From contig PHCV01000010.1 of the NCBI GenBank assembly GCA_002842395.1, positions 20,629-84,628 on the forward strand: a DNA stretch of 64,000 nt, given 5' to 3'. The translations under genes were made by a program, and so were the position numbers. The notes below the pieces were generated by a model. It was not told where the DNA came from, did no database searches, and worked only from the letters and a program-made list of their open reading frames with translations. Source of the stretch: Betaproteobacteria bacterium HGW-Betaproteobacteria-11 (GTDB lineage Bacteria > Pseudomonadota > Gammaproteobacteria > Burkholderiales > Rhodocyclaceae). Shown one piece after another: positions 57,413 to 64,000 of the stretch. Each line of letters begins with the position of its first letter. Within the stretch, counting starts at the first letter, position 1.

Positions 57413-57661
57413 TCATGCAGGCGTAAGGGCGAACATCCGTCTCACATTCCAGGCCGGTGTCACCGGATTCCACTCGCCTTTGATCTTTTGCAGCCAGCGC
57501 AGCGAGAATTGCCTGAATCCCATCACCGATTTGATGATGCCGAGCACCGGTTCCGGGATCTGCTTGCGCAGGGCATAACGTTGTTTGCCTTCCTTTGTCG
57601 CCAGCCGGTGCACCACATGGATATCAATCACGAAATCCCGATAGCCTGCGTTTTTCAACAC
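57413..57661 (-). pseudogene. C-terminal fragment of an IS1182-like transposase
   Basis: Residues 19-82 of this frame, RLATKEGKQRYALRKQIPEP then VLGIIKSVMGFRQFSLRWLQ and GEWNPVTPAWNVRRMFAL, match the C-terminus of DDE transposases of the IS1182/IS5 type. The first 18 residues do not, so the rest of the element has been lost at the junction with the PAP2 gene. Confidence 0.8.
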
Positions 57662-57678
57662 CCAGTTAGGATCGGGCC

Positions 57679-58266
57679 ATGAAGAGCGTACTCTACGACT
57701 GGGGCGGGCTGAATCTCTGGCTGTTCCACGCCATCAACGACCTGCGCTCGGCGTGGCTCGATGCCTTCATTCTGTTCGGCTCCTGGCTGGGCGATCCCGA
57801 CCGCTTCTGGCTGTTCCTTGCGCTCGCCCTCCTCTTTGCCTGGCGCGGCGGCGTCGCGCACGATGGTGCGCGTGGCCGCGCCTGGCGGATCACGCTCGTC
57901 GTGTTCGTCTTGGGCTATGGACTCGACGGGTTGCTCGTCCATGGCCTGAAACTCTGGCTGGACTTTCCGCGACCGCCGCTGGCCCTGCCGGCGGCGAGCC
58001 TGCATATCGTCGGCGAGGCCGTCTTCCGGCGCAGTCTGCCCAGCGGCCACGCCGCCTTCGCCATGCTGGTGGCGGCAAGTTTCTGGCCGCGCGCGAACCG
58101 GCCCGTGCGCCTGTTGCTCGCCGGCTTCGCGCTCTGGGTCGGACTCTCGCGCGTCAGCCTCGGCGCGCATTTTCCTGCCGACGTAATCGCCGGCTGGCTG
58201 CTCGCCTTCGGCGTGGTGCGGCTGCTCTATCGGCTCGTCGCGCCGTGCTGCCCGCGGAATGGCTAA
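57679..58266 (+). CDS. PAP2-family membrane phosphatase
   Basis: A 195-residue integral-membrane phosphatase with about five membrane segments. The three catalytic motifs are visible: KLWLDFPRPP, SLPSGHAAF and SRVSLGAHFPADV. Substrates in this family include undecaprenyl diphosphate and phosphatidic acid. It starts 17 nt from the transposase fragment, so its promoter region may have been replaced by the insertion. Confidence 0.9.
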   Translation: MKSVLYDWGGLNLWLFHAINDLRSAWLDAFILFGSWLGDPDRFWLFLALALLFAWRGGVAHDGARGRAWRITLVVFVLGYGLDGLLVHGLKLWLDFPRPPLALPAASLHIVGEAVFRRSLPSGHAAFAMLVAASFWPRANRPVRLLLAGFALWVGLSRVSLGAHFPADVIAGWLLAFGVVRLLYRLVAPCCPRNG

Positions 58267-58274
58267 ACTCGATC

Positions 58275-58425
58275 GTCATTCCGGCCCCGGATCGAGTCCG
58301 GGGTGACGGACCCGGAATCCAGTGATGTTCCTCGCTGCTTCGTTGAGACCCCGCTCTGGATTCCGGCGTTCGCCGGAATGACGAAGGAGAGGTGTCGTTC
58401 CGGCCCCGAATCGAGTCCGGAATGA
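58275..58425. repeat. Cluster of three palindromic GTCATTCC elements
   Basis: Elements at 58275-58307, 58356-58383 and 58395-58425 have arms such as ATTCCGGCG/CGCCGGAAT. They fill the gap between the PAP2 gene and the next convergent gene. Confidence 0.85.
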
Positions 58426-58437
58426 CAACATCAATTA

Positions 58438-58869
58438 TCAATCCTTCGTCGCCGGCTCGCGGCACAGGCGCGGCTCTTCCGGCGCGGCGAGGCCGGCGGC
58501 GATTTCGCTCACCAGGCGGTGAATCTCCTCGGTGGAAAACGTCGCCAGCAGTTTGTTGGCCAGTTCGGGGTCGAGGCGGATGGTGCGCACACTGCCATCG
58601 GCGAGGGTGGCCGATACCGCGGCCAGACGCTTGCCGACCCAGCCTTCGGCACTCGCCACGCGGCTGGCGGTTTCGTCGAGCAGTTCATCGCAACGCGCCT
58701 CGAGCAGGGCCAGCAGGGCGCCGGGCAGATCGTCGGCGGTGGTCACCGTCCGCACCGCCACCGTCGCGTCCATGTTCTCGTCCACCGCGCAGCGACAGGC
58801 GATGTTCAGGCTTGCGGCATAGGCGATGAATTCATCGCACAGCGCGGCATCGAAAAAGACGTAGTCCAT
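58438..58869 (-). CDS. Hypothetical protein
   Basis: A 143-residue acidic soluble protein I do not recognise. The N-terminus MDYVFFDAALCDEFIAYAAS is followed by NIACRCAVDENMDATVAVRT and a helical C-terminal half with TFSTEEIHRLVSEIAAGLA. No signal peptide or membrane segment is seen. It is 22 nt downstream of rlmB in the same direction and preceded by AAGGAAG, so it is likely expressed. Confidence 0.7.
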   Translation of the reverse strand: MDYVFFDAALCDEFIAYAASLNIACRCAVDENMDATVAVRTVTTADDLPGALLALLEARCDELLDETASRVASAEGWVGKRLAAVSATLADGSVRTIRLDPELANKLLATFSTEEIHRLVSEIAAGLAAPEEPRLCREPATKD

Positions 58870-58891
58870 GGGGCTTCCTTTCCAGCGTGGG

Positions 58892-59647
58892 TCAGCCGTG
58901 CCGCTGGCGACGGGTCTCGAACAGGCAGATGCCGGCGGCGACCGACACGTTCAGGCTTTCGACGTGGCCGGCCATGGGGATGCGCGCCAGCACATCGCAG
59001 GTCTCGCGGGTCAGCCGGCGCAGCCCCGCGCCCTCGCTGCCGAGCACCCAGGCGGTGGGCACGGTCTGCTCCACGTCGTGGATCGTCTTCTCCGCCTCGC
59101 CCGCCGCGCCGATCACCCACAGGCCGCGCTCCTGCATCTCGCGCAGACTGCGCGCCAGATTGGTGACGGCGATGAACGGCACGGTATCGGCCGCGCCGCT
59201 GGCGACCTTGATCGCCGTGGCATTGAGGCCGCAGGACTTGTCCTTCGGCGCCACCACCGCCTGCGCCCCGGCGGCATCGGCCACCCGCAGGCAGGCGCCG
59301 AGATTGTGCGGATCGGTGATGCCGTCGAGCACCAGGATCAGCGCCGGCTCGACCAGGTTCTCCAGCACGTCGTCCACCGTGACATGTTTCATCTGCGCCG
59401 CGACCCGCGCCACCACGCCCTGATGCGCGCCCTGACGGATGGCGCCGCCGGCGCCGACCAGCGCATCGAGCCGGGCGGCCTCGACCGGCGTCACGCGAGC
59501 GCCGACTTTTTTGGCCAGGGCCAGCAGATCGCGCATTCGGCCGTCCTGGCGGCCCTCGGCGACAAAGATCTCCCTGACGTCCTCGGCGGCATGACGAAGT
59601 TTTGCGGTGATGGCATGAAAGCCATGGATGAGGCGGGTTTCAGCCAT
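58892..59647 (-). CDS. rlmB: 23S rRNA (guanosine-2'-O-)-methyltransferase RlmB
   Basis: A SpoU-family enzyme that methylates G2251 of 23S rRNA. From MAETRLIHGFHAITAKLRHA it has 251 residues. The knotted C-terminal domain shows LDGITDPHNLGACLRVADA, VLGSEGAGLRRL and SLNVSVAAGICLFE. KKVGARVTP in the N-terminal half comes from a repeat copy. Its ATG overlaps the mscS-like gene by 8 nt. Confidence 0.96.
   Translation of the reverse strand: MAETRLIHGFHAITAKLRHAAEDVREIFVAEGRQDGRMRDLLALAKKVGARVTPVEAARLDALVGAGGAIRQGAHQGVVARVAAQMKHVTVDDVLENLVEPALILVLDGITDPHNLGACLRVADAAGAQAVVAPKDKSCGLNATAIKVASGAADTVPFIAVTNLARSLREMQERGLWVIGAAGEAEKTIHDVEQTVPTAWVLGSEGAGLRRLTRETCDVLARIPMAGHVESLNVSVAAGICLFETRRQRHG
59486..59512 (+). 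repeat. 26-bp dispersed repeat, copy 14 (inside rlmB)
   Basis: CGGCGTCACGCG then AGCGCCGACTTTTTT, read as KKVGARVTP. Confidence 0.75.
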
Positions 59648-60917
59648 TTTTCTGGACCGGATCGGTGTTGAGCAGGCGCACTTCGCGCTGCGGGAAAGGA
59701 ATGCAAATGCCATGCTGACGGAAGCTCCGCCAGATCGCCTGGTTGATCGCCGACTTGAGCCCGAGGCTGCCGTTTTCCGGATCGGCGATCCAGAAGCCCA
59801 GCAGCAGGTCGATCCCCGAATCGGCGAAGCGCACGACATAGGCTTCCGGCACCGGCGCGGGCAATACCCTGGGCTGACTCTGGGCGGCCTCGCGCAGCAG
59901 ACGCAGGGCGAGTTCCAGGTCACTGTCATAACTGACCTGCACCGGCAGCGAGAACCAGACATTGCGATCGGTGTAGGCCTCGTTATGCACCACCGAGGAA
60001 ATCATCAGCTCGTTGGGCACCAGATATTCGACGCCGGTGACGCTGCGCAGCACGGTATAGCGGGTAGTGATCTGGGTCACCACGCCGCGATTCTCGCCCA
60101 GGCTGATCAGGTTGCCGAGGCGGATCGAGCGGTCGAGCAGGATGATGAAGCCGGAGACGTAATTGCTGGCGATTTTCTGCAGGCCGAAGCCCAGGCCCAC
60201 GCCGAGCGCGCCGCCGAATATCGAGAGGGTGGTCAGGTTGATGCCGACTAGCGGCAGGGCGAGCAGAATCGCAATCAGGGTAAGCAGCGCGCGGGAAACC
60301 CGCCCCAGCACAATGCGCAGATTGGCGTCCATCTCCGCCGCCTGCGTGAGCCGCGCCTCGAAGGCATTGGACAGCCAGAGCGCGCCGAGCACCGTGGCGG
60401 CGACGGTGACGCTGGCCTGCAACATCTGCCAGAGCGTGATTTCATTCGGGCCGAGCGGCAGGGCGATGGTATTGAGGAAATCGATCGCCTCCGGCAGCCA
60501 GCCGAGAATGTGCAGCGCCACCACGCTCCAGGCCAATGCCGCGAAGAGGCGCTCGAAGGGCGCCAGCCACGGCGCGTTGCCGAAGCTGTGGCGCAGGATG
60601 TAAACCACCAGGCGGATGACCGCCAGCGAGAGCAGGAGCGGCAACGCCAGGCCGAGGAGATGGGTATGAATCTGCAAACGCAGCAGGTGGCGCGCCAGCA
60701 GCACCAGCAAGAAGGCCGCCAGCGGAAACATCACCCGCTTCAGACTGCCACGCAGCCTTTCCTCGTGCACCCGGCCCGCGAAGCGCTCGCGCACCCGGCT
60801 CTCGAACAGCTTCGCCAGGGCCAGACAAACCAGCAGCGTCAATAGTTGCCAGACGATGTCCGGCCGCGAAAGTTCGCTCAGGGTCTCCTGCCAGAGGTCG
60901 ACCAGATCAGTGGCCAT
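59640..60917 (-). CDS. Mechanosensitive ion channel, MscS family
   Basis: A 425-residue inner-membrane protein with about six N-terminal membrane segments before the pore helix GGALGVGLGFGLQKIASNYVSG. A beta domain (LISLGENRGVVTQITTRYTVLR) and a C-terminal alpha/beta domain follow. It probably gates on membrane tension to release solutes. Its ATG overlaps the end of the nuclease gene by 11 nt. Confidence 0.93.
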   Translation of the reverse strand: MATDLVDLWQETLSELSRPDIVWQLLTLLVCLALAKLFESRVRERFAGRVHEERLRGSLKRVMFPLAAFLLVLLARHLLRLQIHTHLLGLALPLLLSLAVIRLVVYILRHSFGNAPWLAPFERLFAALAWSVVALHILGWLPEAIDFLNTIALPLGPNEITLWQMLQASVTVAATVLGALWLSNAFEARLTQAAEMDANLRIVLGRVSRALLTLIAILLALPLVGINLTTLSIFGGALGVGLGFGLQKIASNYVSGFIILLDRSIRLGNLISLGENRGVVTQITTRYTVLRSVTGVEYLVPNELMISSVVHNEAYTDRNVWFSLPVQVSYDSDLELALRLLREAAQSQPRVLPAPVPEAYVVRFADSGIDLLLGFWIADPENGSLGLKSAINQAIWRSFRQHGICIPFPQREVRLLNTDPVQKNG

Positions 60918-61509
60918 GTTCGATGTCCTGTTCGCTGTCTCGCTTCACGCGATAAGCCTCGGCGTCCGCGCGGTGCCGCTGCCAGTGTTCGAGAAATTTT
61001 TGCTGCAAGGCCGGGTCGTCGCGCAGGATCAACAGATTCTCGGCATTGCGCGCCTGCGCCGACCACGTGTAATTGTAGCTGCCGGTGAGCACCGCGCCGT
61101 GCGGGCTGGCGCCATCGATCAGCATGATCTTGTTGTGCGCGATGTTGTAGCGCGTCTCCAGCCAGACCGGAATGCCGGCGCGGGCGAGCTCGGGGATCAG
61201 CGAGTTCTGGCCGTTCACCACCATTGCCTTGTCGGCGAGGATGGCCACCGCCACCCCACGCGCCTGGGCCGCCTTCAGGGCCCGCGCGATGTTGCGGCTG
61301 GTGAGCAGATAGGCCTGGACATGGATCGTCTGCCGGGCCTCGTCCAGCGCGCGGATCAGCGCCCCTTCGGCATCGTCCCAGGGCGTGAACAACACTTCGA
61401 CGCGGCCCGTGGCCGGCAGTTCGACAGCCAAGACGGCCTCGATCGCCGTCCCACCAGCGCCGACTTTCCAGAGCAGAAAGGCGCAAAGCAGCTGAACCAG
61501 GCGTCTCAC
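60907..61509 (-). CDS. Phospholipase-D-like (Nuc-type) nuclease
   Basis: A 200-residue protein with one HKD motif, HNKIMLIDG, followed by TGSYNYTWSA; single-HKD proteins work as dimers and many are nucleases. GTG at 61509 starts VRRLVQLLCAFLLW, which looks like a signal peptide. The next residues, KVGAGGTA, come from a repeat copy. The GTG overlaps a duplicate of the rsmB stop (GTGA), suggesting the gene was originally coupled to rsmB before a duplication and repeat insertion separated them. Confidence 0.8.
   Translation of the reverse strand: MRRLVQLLCAFLLWKVGAGGTAIEAVLAVELPATGRVEVLFTPWDDAEGALIRALDEARQTIHVQAYLLTSRNIARALKAAQARGVAVAILADKAMVVNGQNSLIPELARAGIPVWLETRYNIAHNKIMLIDGASPHGAVLTGSYNYTWSAQARNAENLLILRDDPALQQKFLEHWQRHRADAEAYRVKRDSEQDIEHGH
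61444..61469 (+). repeat. 26-bp dispersed repeat, copy 15 (inside nuclease signal region)
   Basis: CGCCGTCCCACC then AGCGCCGACTTTCC, read as KVGAGGTA. Confidence 0.85.
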
Positions 61510-61588
61510 GCCGCACGCTCCAGCACGACGGCATAGAAGCCGTCGCTGCCATGGGTCTGTGGCGCAAGACGCAAGTCCTCGCCGCAGT
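61502..61588 (-). pseudogene. Duplicated 87-bp fragment of the rsmB 3' end
   Basis: This segment matches 61761-61847, the last codons of rsmB, at 86 of 87 positions. It contains the old stop codon overlapping the nuclease GTG. It cannot be expressed as part of rsmB. Confidence 0.9.
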
Positions 61589-61589
61589 G

Positions 61590-61722
61590 TCCGGAGTACC
61601 GACCCCGGAACCTCATCCTTCGTCGTTCCGGGCTTGACCCGGAACCCAGGGATGACCCTCGGCGCGGCGTGGTCGCCGTGGTCTGGATTCCGGATCGATG
61701 CTACGCATCGTCCGGAATGACG
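61590..61722. repeat. Palindromic repeat cluster between the 87-bp duplicates
   Basis: CGTTCCGGGC/ACCCGGAACC arms (61621-61650) and a longer hairpin at 61682-61721 (ATTCCGGA...TCCGGAAT with ACGATGCG-type inner pairing) belong to the same family as the clusters at 45.1 and 58.3 kb. Confidence 0.85.
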
Positions 61723-61764
61723 GAATTTCTGTAACACAGATTGGTAATTCATCATCGACCCGTC

Positions 61765-63219
61765 TCACGCCGCACGCTCCAGCACGGCGGCATAGAAGCC
61801 GTCGCTGCCATGGGTCTGTGGCGCAAGACGCAAGTCCTCGCCGCAGTCGACAACGATGCCTTGCGCGGCCAGCACCTCCTGCGCCGGCAGGCGGCGGAAC
61901 TCGGGATGGGCGGCAAGGAAGGCATCGACAATGGCGGCATTTTCCTCGTCGAGAATGCTGCAGGTGGCATACACCAGCCGGCCGCCGGGTTTCACCAGGC
62001 GCGCGGCGGCGACCAGAATCGCCGCCTGCTTGCGCTCAAGCTCGGCCACGCTCTCCGCGGTCTGCCGCCACTTGAGGTCGGGATTGCGGCGCAAGGTGCC
62101 CAGCCCAGAACAGGGGGCATCGACCAGCACCCGGTCGGCCTTGCCGGCGAGCCGTTTGACGCGAATGTCGTTCTCGCTGACGATGGCGATCGGATGCACA
62201 TTCGACAGGCCGGCGCGGGCGACGCGGGTCTTGAGCTTGACCAGCCGCTTGCCGGCGATGTCGAAGGCATACAGGCGGCCGGTCGAGCGCATCAGCGCGC
62301 CGAGCAGCAAGGTCTTGCCGCCGGCGCCGGCGCAAAAGTCGACCACCAGTTCGCCCCGCCGCGGCGCCAGCAGATGGCCGAGGAGTTGCGAGCCTTCGTC
62401 CTGCACCTCGAAGCTGCCGTCGAGAAATAGCGGATGCCGCTGCAAGGCCGGCCGGCCCTTGACGCGCACGCCCAGCGGCGCGAAGGGACAGGGCGCGGCC
62501 TCAAGGCCGTCCGCGCGCAGCCGGGTCAGCACGTCCTCGCGCGTGGCCTTCAGCGGATTGACGCGCAAGTCGAGCGGCGCCGGGGTGTTGAGCGCGCGGG
62601 CCAGCGCCAGCGCCGCGTCCTGCGGGTAGCGGGCGAGCAGGCGTGCGGCCAGCCAGTCGGGGAAATCCATCCGCTCGGCAAGTGAAAGCTCGGGCTCGGC
62701 TTGCTGGCGAATCGCCGCCAGCCACTCCGCCTCGCCCGCCAACAGGGCCGGTTCGAGCTGGCGCTGCGACAGGCCGCGCACCCGCGAAAGCGAGAGCAGC
62801 ACCAGCTCGCGCGGCAGGATCGCCTGCTGCGCCGGTGGCTTGTTCGGATAAACCACGAGGCCGGCCAGGCGCTCGAGTAGCCGCTTGCGGCGCAGCACGG
62901 CATAGGCCGTTTCGGCGATGAAGGCGCGGTCGCGGACGCCGCTTTTCTTCTCGCGGAAAAAGGCCGACAGCAGCGCATCGGCCGGTTGCGCAAAGTACAA
63001 CAAACGACGGACTGCCTCGACCGCCGCGGCGAGCAGCGCCTCGCTCACCCCGCTCTCCGCCGCGCTGAGCGTGCCCGGCGAGGCCGGCTCGCGCCCCGCG
63101 GCAGATGCCGTCCGCGGGCGTTCGTGGCGTGCCGTTTCATTGCCGTGGGGCGGGTGGCCGGGGCGGCCGGGGCGACTCGTGCGGGCGGAATTACGGACGG
63201 GTTTGCGGGCGTGGGTCAT
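61765..63219 (-). CDS. rsmB: RsmB/NOP-family 5-methylcytosine rRNA methyltransferase
   Basis: An enzyme that makes m5C in rRNA, 484 aa. A long basic N-terminal tail (residues 1-60) precedes a NusB-like domain and the catalytic domain: SAM motif VVDFCAGAGGKTLLL, catalytic Cys pair in VDAPCSGLGT and VYATCSILDEEN. The symbol is by family; RsmF-like specificity cannot be excluded. ATGA overlap with the DUF3108 gene upstream supports the chosen start. Confidence 0.88.
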   Translation of the reverse strand: MTHARKPVRNSARTSRPGRPGHPPHGNETARHERPRTASAAGREPASPGTLSAAESGVSEALLAAAVEAVRRLLYFAQPADALLSAFFREKKSGVRDRAFIAETAYAVLRRKRLLERLAGLVVYPNKPPAQQAILPRELVLLSLSRVRGLSQRQLEPALLAGEAEWLAAIRQQAEPELSLAERMDFPDWLAARLLARYPQDAALALARALNTPAPLDLRVNPLKATREDVLTRLRADGLEAAPCPFAPLGVRVKGRPALQRHPLFLDGSFEVQDEGSQLLGHLLAPRRGELVVDFCAGAGGKTLLLGALMRSTGRLYAFDIAGKRLVKLKTRVARAGLSNVHPIAIVSENDIRVKRLAGKADRVLVDAPCSGLGTLRRNPDLKWRQTAESVAELERKQAAILVAAARLVKPGGRLVYATCSILDEENAAIVDAFLAAHPEFRRLPAQEVLAAQGIVVDCGEDLRLAPQTHGSDGFYAAVLERAA

Positions 63220-64000
63220 GGGGTTTCCTTGGGTACGACAGGCGAAGGGTCGTTCGATAGCTCGATCGCCTCGGCGCGCTGCTCGAACAGCTCGCCATTG
63301 CGATCGATGAAACGGATCAGCACGGGCAATCCGCGCAGTTCCGGGGCAAACCAGAGCTCGATGGCATCCGTGCCGTTGCGGGTTCGGTAGTGCCAGGTGG
63401 AGAGCACGTGCTGCTGGTAGTTCAACGCTTCGCGGCCGACGAACTCGAAGCGATAGGTTTCGATCGCCTTGCGGGTGAGGATCGGCAATTCGACGAGCGG
63501 CGGCGCGTCCGCCGACAGCGACCAGGCCAGCTGATAGTACATCGAGAGCATGTCCTGGGTGCCCGCCGGCAAGGACTCGCTGCGGCCGCCCCCTTCGACG
63601 TGATGCGTGGCCCAGTCGAGGCTCGCCTCGCTCACCCCCTTCTTGTCTTCCTGATGCACCCACTGCGGCCGCAAACCAGCGGCGGTGACTTCGCCGCGGC
63701 TTTGCTGCACGATGCGCGCCGGCTTGAACACGGCGGCGATGCCGGTGGTCTCGGTCACGCTTTCCAGCCGGTAATCCGCATCCTCGCGCTGCCAGGTGTG
63801 GATCGCCTGGCCGACGACGAAGCCACCTGCTCCCCGGCTGATGAGGTAACGCACCCGCCCATGCGCGGCGAGTACGCTGGCCGGATCGAAAAAAGTCGGC
63901 GCTGGCGGCACGGCGGCAGCGGGCATGGCGGCCGCGACGGTGGCATCCTCTCCAAGCGGCTCGCGCGCGGCGGCAGCGGCATCCCCGGCAGCATTCGCCG
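63216..64000 (-). CDS. DUF3108 protein (5' end cut by window)
   Basis: A protein with a DUF3108 domain (RVRYLISRGAGGFVVGQAIH then TWQREDADYRLESV), probably envelope-located; function unknown. The frame stays open to the window edge through an Ala/Pro-rich stretch, so the ATG at 63926 is likely internal and the true N-terminus is outside. AVPPAPTFF is encoded by a repeat copy at the junction of linker and domain. It is coupled to the rsmB gene by ATGA. Confidence 0.82.
   Translation of the reverse strand, partial: ANAAGDAAAAAREPLGEDATVAAAMPAAAVPPAPTFFDPASVLAAHGRVRYLISRGAGGFVVGQAIHTWQREDADYRLESVTETTGIAAVFKPARIVQQSRGEVTAAGLRPQWVHQEDKKGVSEASLDWATHHVEGGGRSESLPAGTQDMLSMYYQLAWSLSADAPPLVELPILTRKAIETYRFEFVGREALNYQQHVLSTWHYRTRNGTDAIELWFAPELRGLPVLIRFIDRNGELFEQRAEAIELSNDPSPVVPKETP
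63888..63915 (-). repeat. 26-bp dispersed repeat, copy 16 (inside DUF3108 gene)
   Basis: CGCCGTGCCGCC then AGCGCCGACTTTTTT on the gene strand, read as AVPPAPTFF. Confidence 0.85.

Noticed and set aside
61510..61755. Longer nuclease ORF starting at 61755
   Set aside because: The extra residues come from the duplicated rsmB fragment and palindromic repeats; the GTG at 61509 starts a signal-peptide-like sequence.
1..64000. tRNA, rRNA, riboswitch or integrase genes
   Set aside because: No cloverleaf, rRNA-like, known aptamer or integrase sequence was found on reading. A covariance-model scan was not possible here.

Overview
The window is a GC-rich, densely packed bacterial chromosome segment. 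Gene content and order point to a betaproteobacterium, probably close to the Rhodocyclales: earP next to efp with the Arg32 form of EF-P, an rpoE-rseABC-mucD-lepA-lepB-rnc-era-recO-pdxJ-acpS run, the yceD-rpmF-plsX-fab cluster, and an rpfE-type gene before recJ. The family assignment is an inference from synteny. I saw no rRNA, tRNA, CRISPR array, intact insertion sequence or prophage.

Layout. (1) 1-3.3 kb, plus strand: earP (cut by the window edge), efp and an FAD-dependent oxidoreductase. (2) 3.3-15.3 kb, minus strand: sigma-E (rpoE), its anti-sigma system (rseA, rseB, rseC), the periplasmic protease mucD, a glutaredoxin-like gene, lepA, a 33-codon ORF, lepB, a DUF4845 gene, rnc, era, recO, pdxJ, acpS and nagZ. 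Many joints are ATGA start/stop overlaps. nadB diverges from rpoE. (3) 17-23.6 kb, minus strand: the fatty-acid initiation operon yceD-rpmF-plsX-fabH-fabD-fabG-acpP-fabF-ygfX. maf and a methyltransferase gene diverge from it. (4) 24.9-36.6 kb: pit with its DUF47 partner, a DUF2863 gene, dadA, msrB, yciB, yciI, bolA, a parvulin, purL and an AIM24-like gene. (5) 36.7-45 kb: the three-gene AmmeMemoRadiSam operon, comEC, an FAH-fold hydrolase, a GAF-GGDEF-EAL protein and a DUF2062 membrane protein. (6) 45-54.3 kb: lolD, lolC, an rpfE-type gene, recJ, a PAS-GAF-GGDEF-EAL membrane protein and prfC. (7) 54.3-57.7 kb: an island with two tandem zinc alcohol dehydrogenases, bordered by a gene-poor stretch and by two dead transposase remnants (a REP-associated tyrosine transposase and an IS1182-like C-terminus). 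(8) 57.7-64 kb: a PAP2 phosphatase, a hypothetical gene, rlmB, an MscS channel, a phospholipase-D-like nuclease, an RsmB/NOP methyltransferase and a DUF3108 gene cut by the window edge.

Three short-repeat systems stand out. One is a family of about 26 bp (core AGCGCCGASTTT) found 16 times. Four copies lie within about 10 nt after stop codons; the others are read through inside genes, often as a peptide like KVGAGDTA. The second is a palindromic family with GTCATTCC/GGAATGAC ends, clustered at 45.1, 58.3 and 61.6 kb and inserted in frame in the rpfE-type gene. The third is a 42-bp direct repeat flanking one GGDEF-EAL gene. In addition, an 87-bp duplication of the rsmB 3' end separates rsmB from the nuclease gene.
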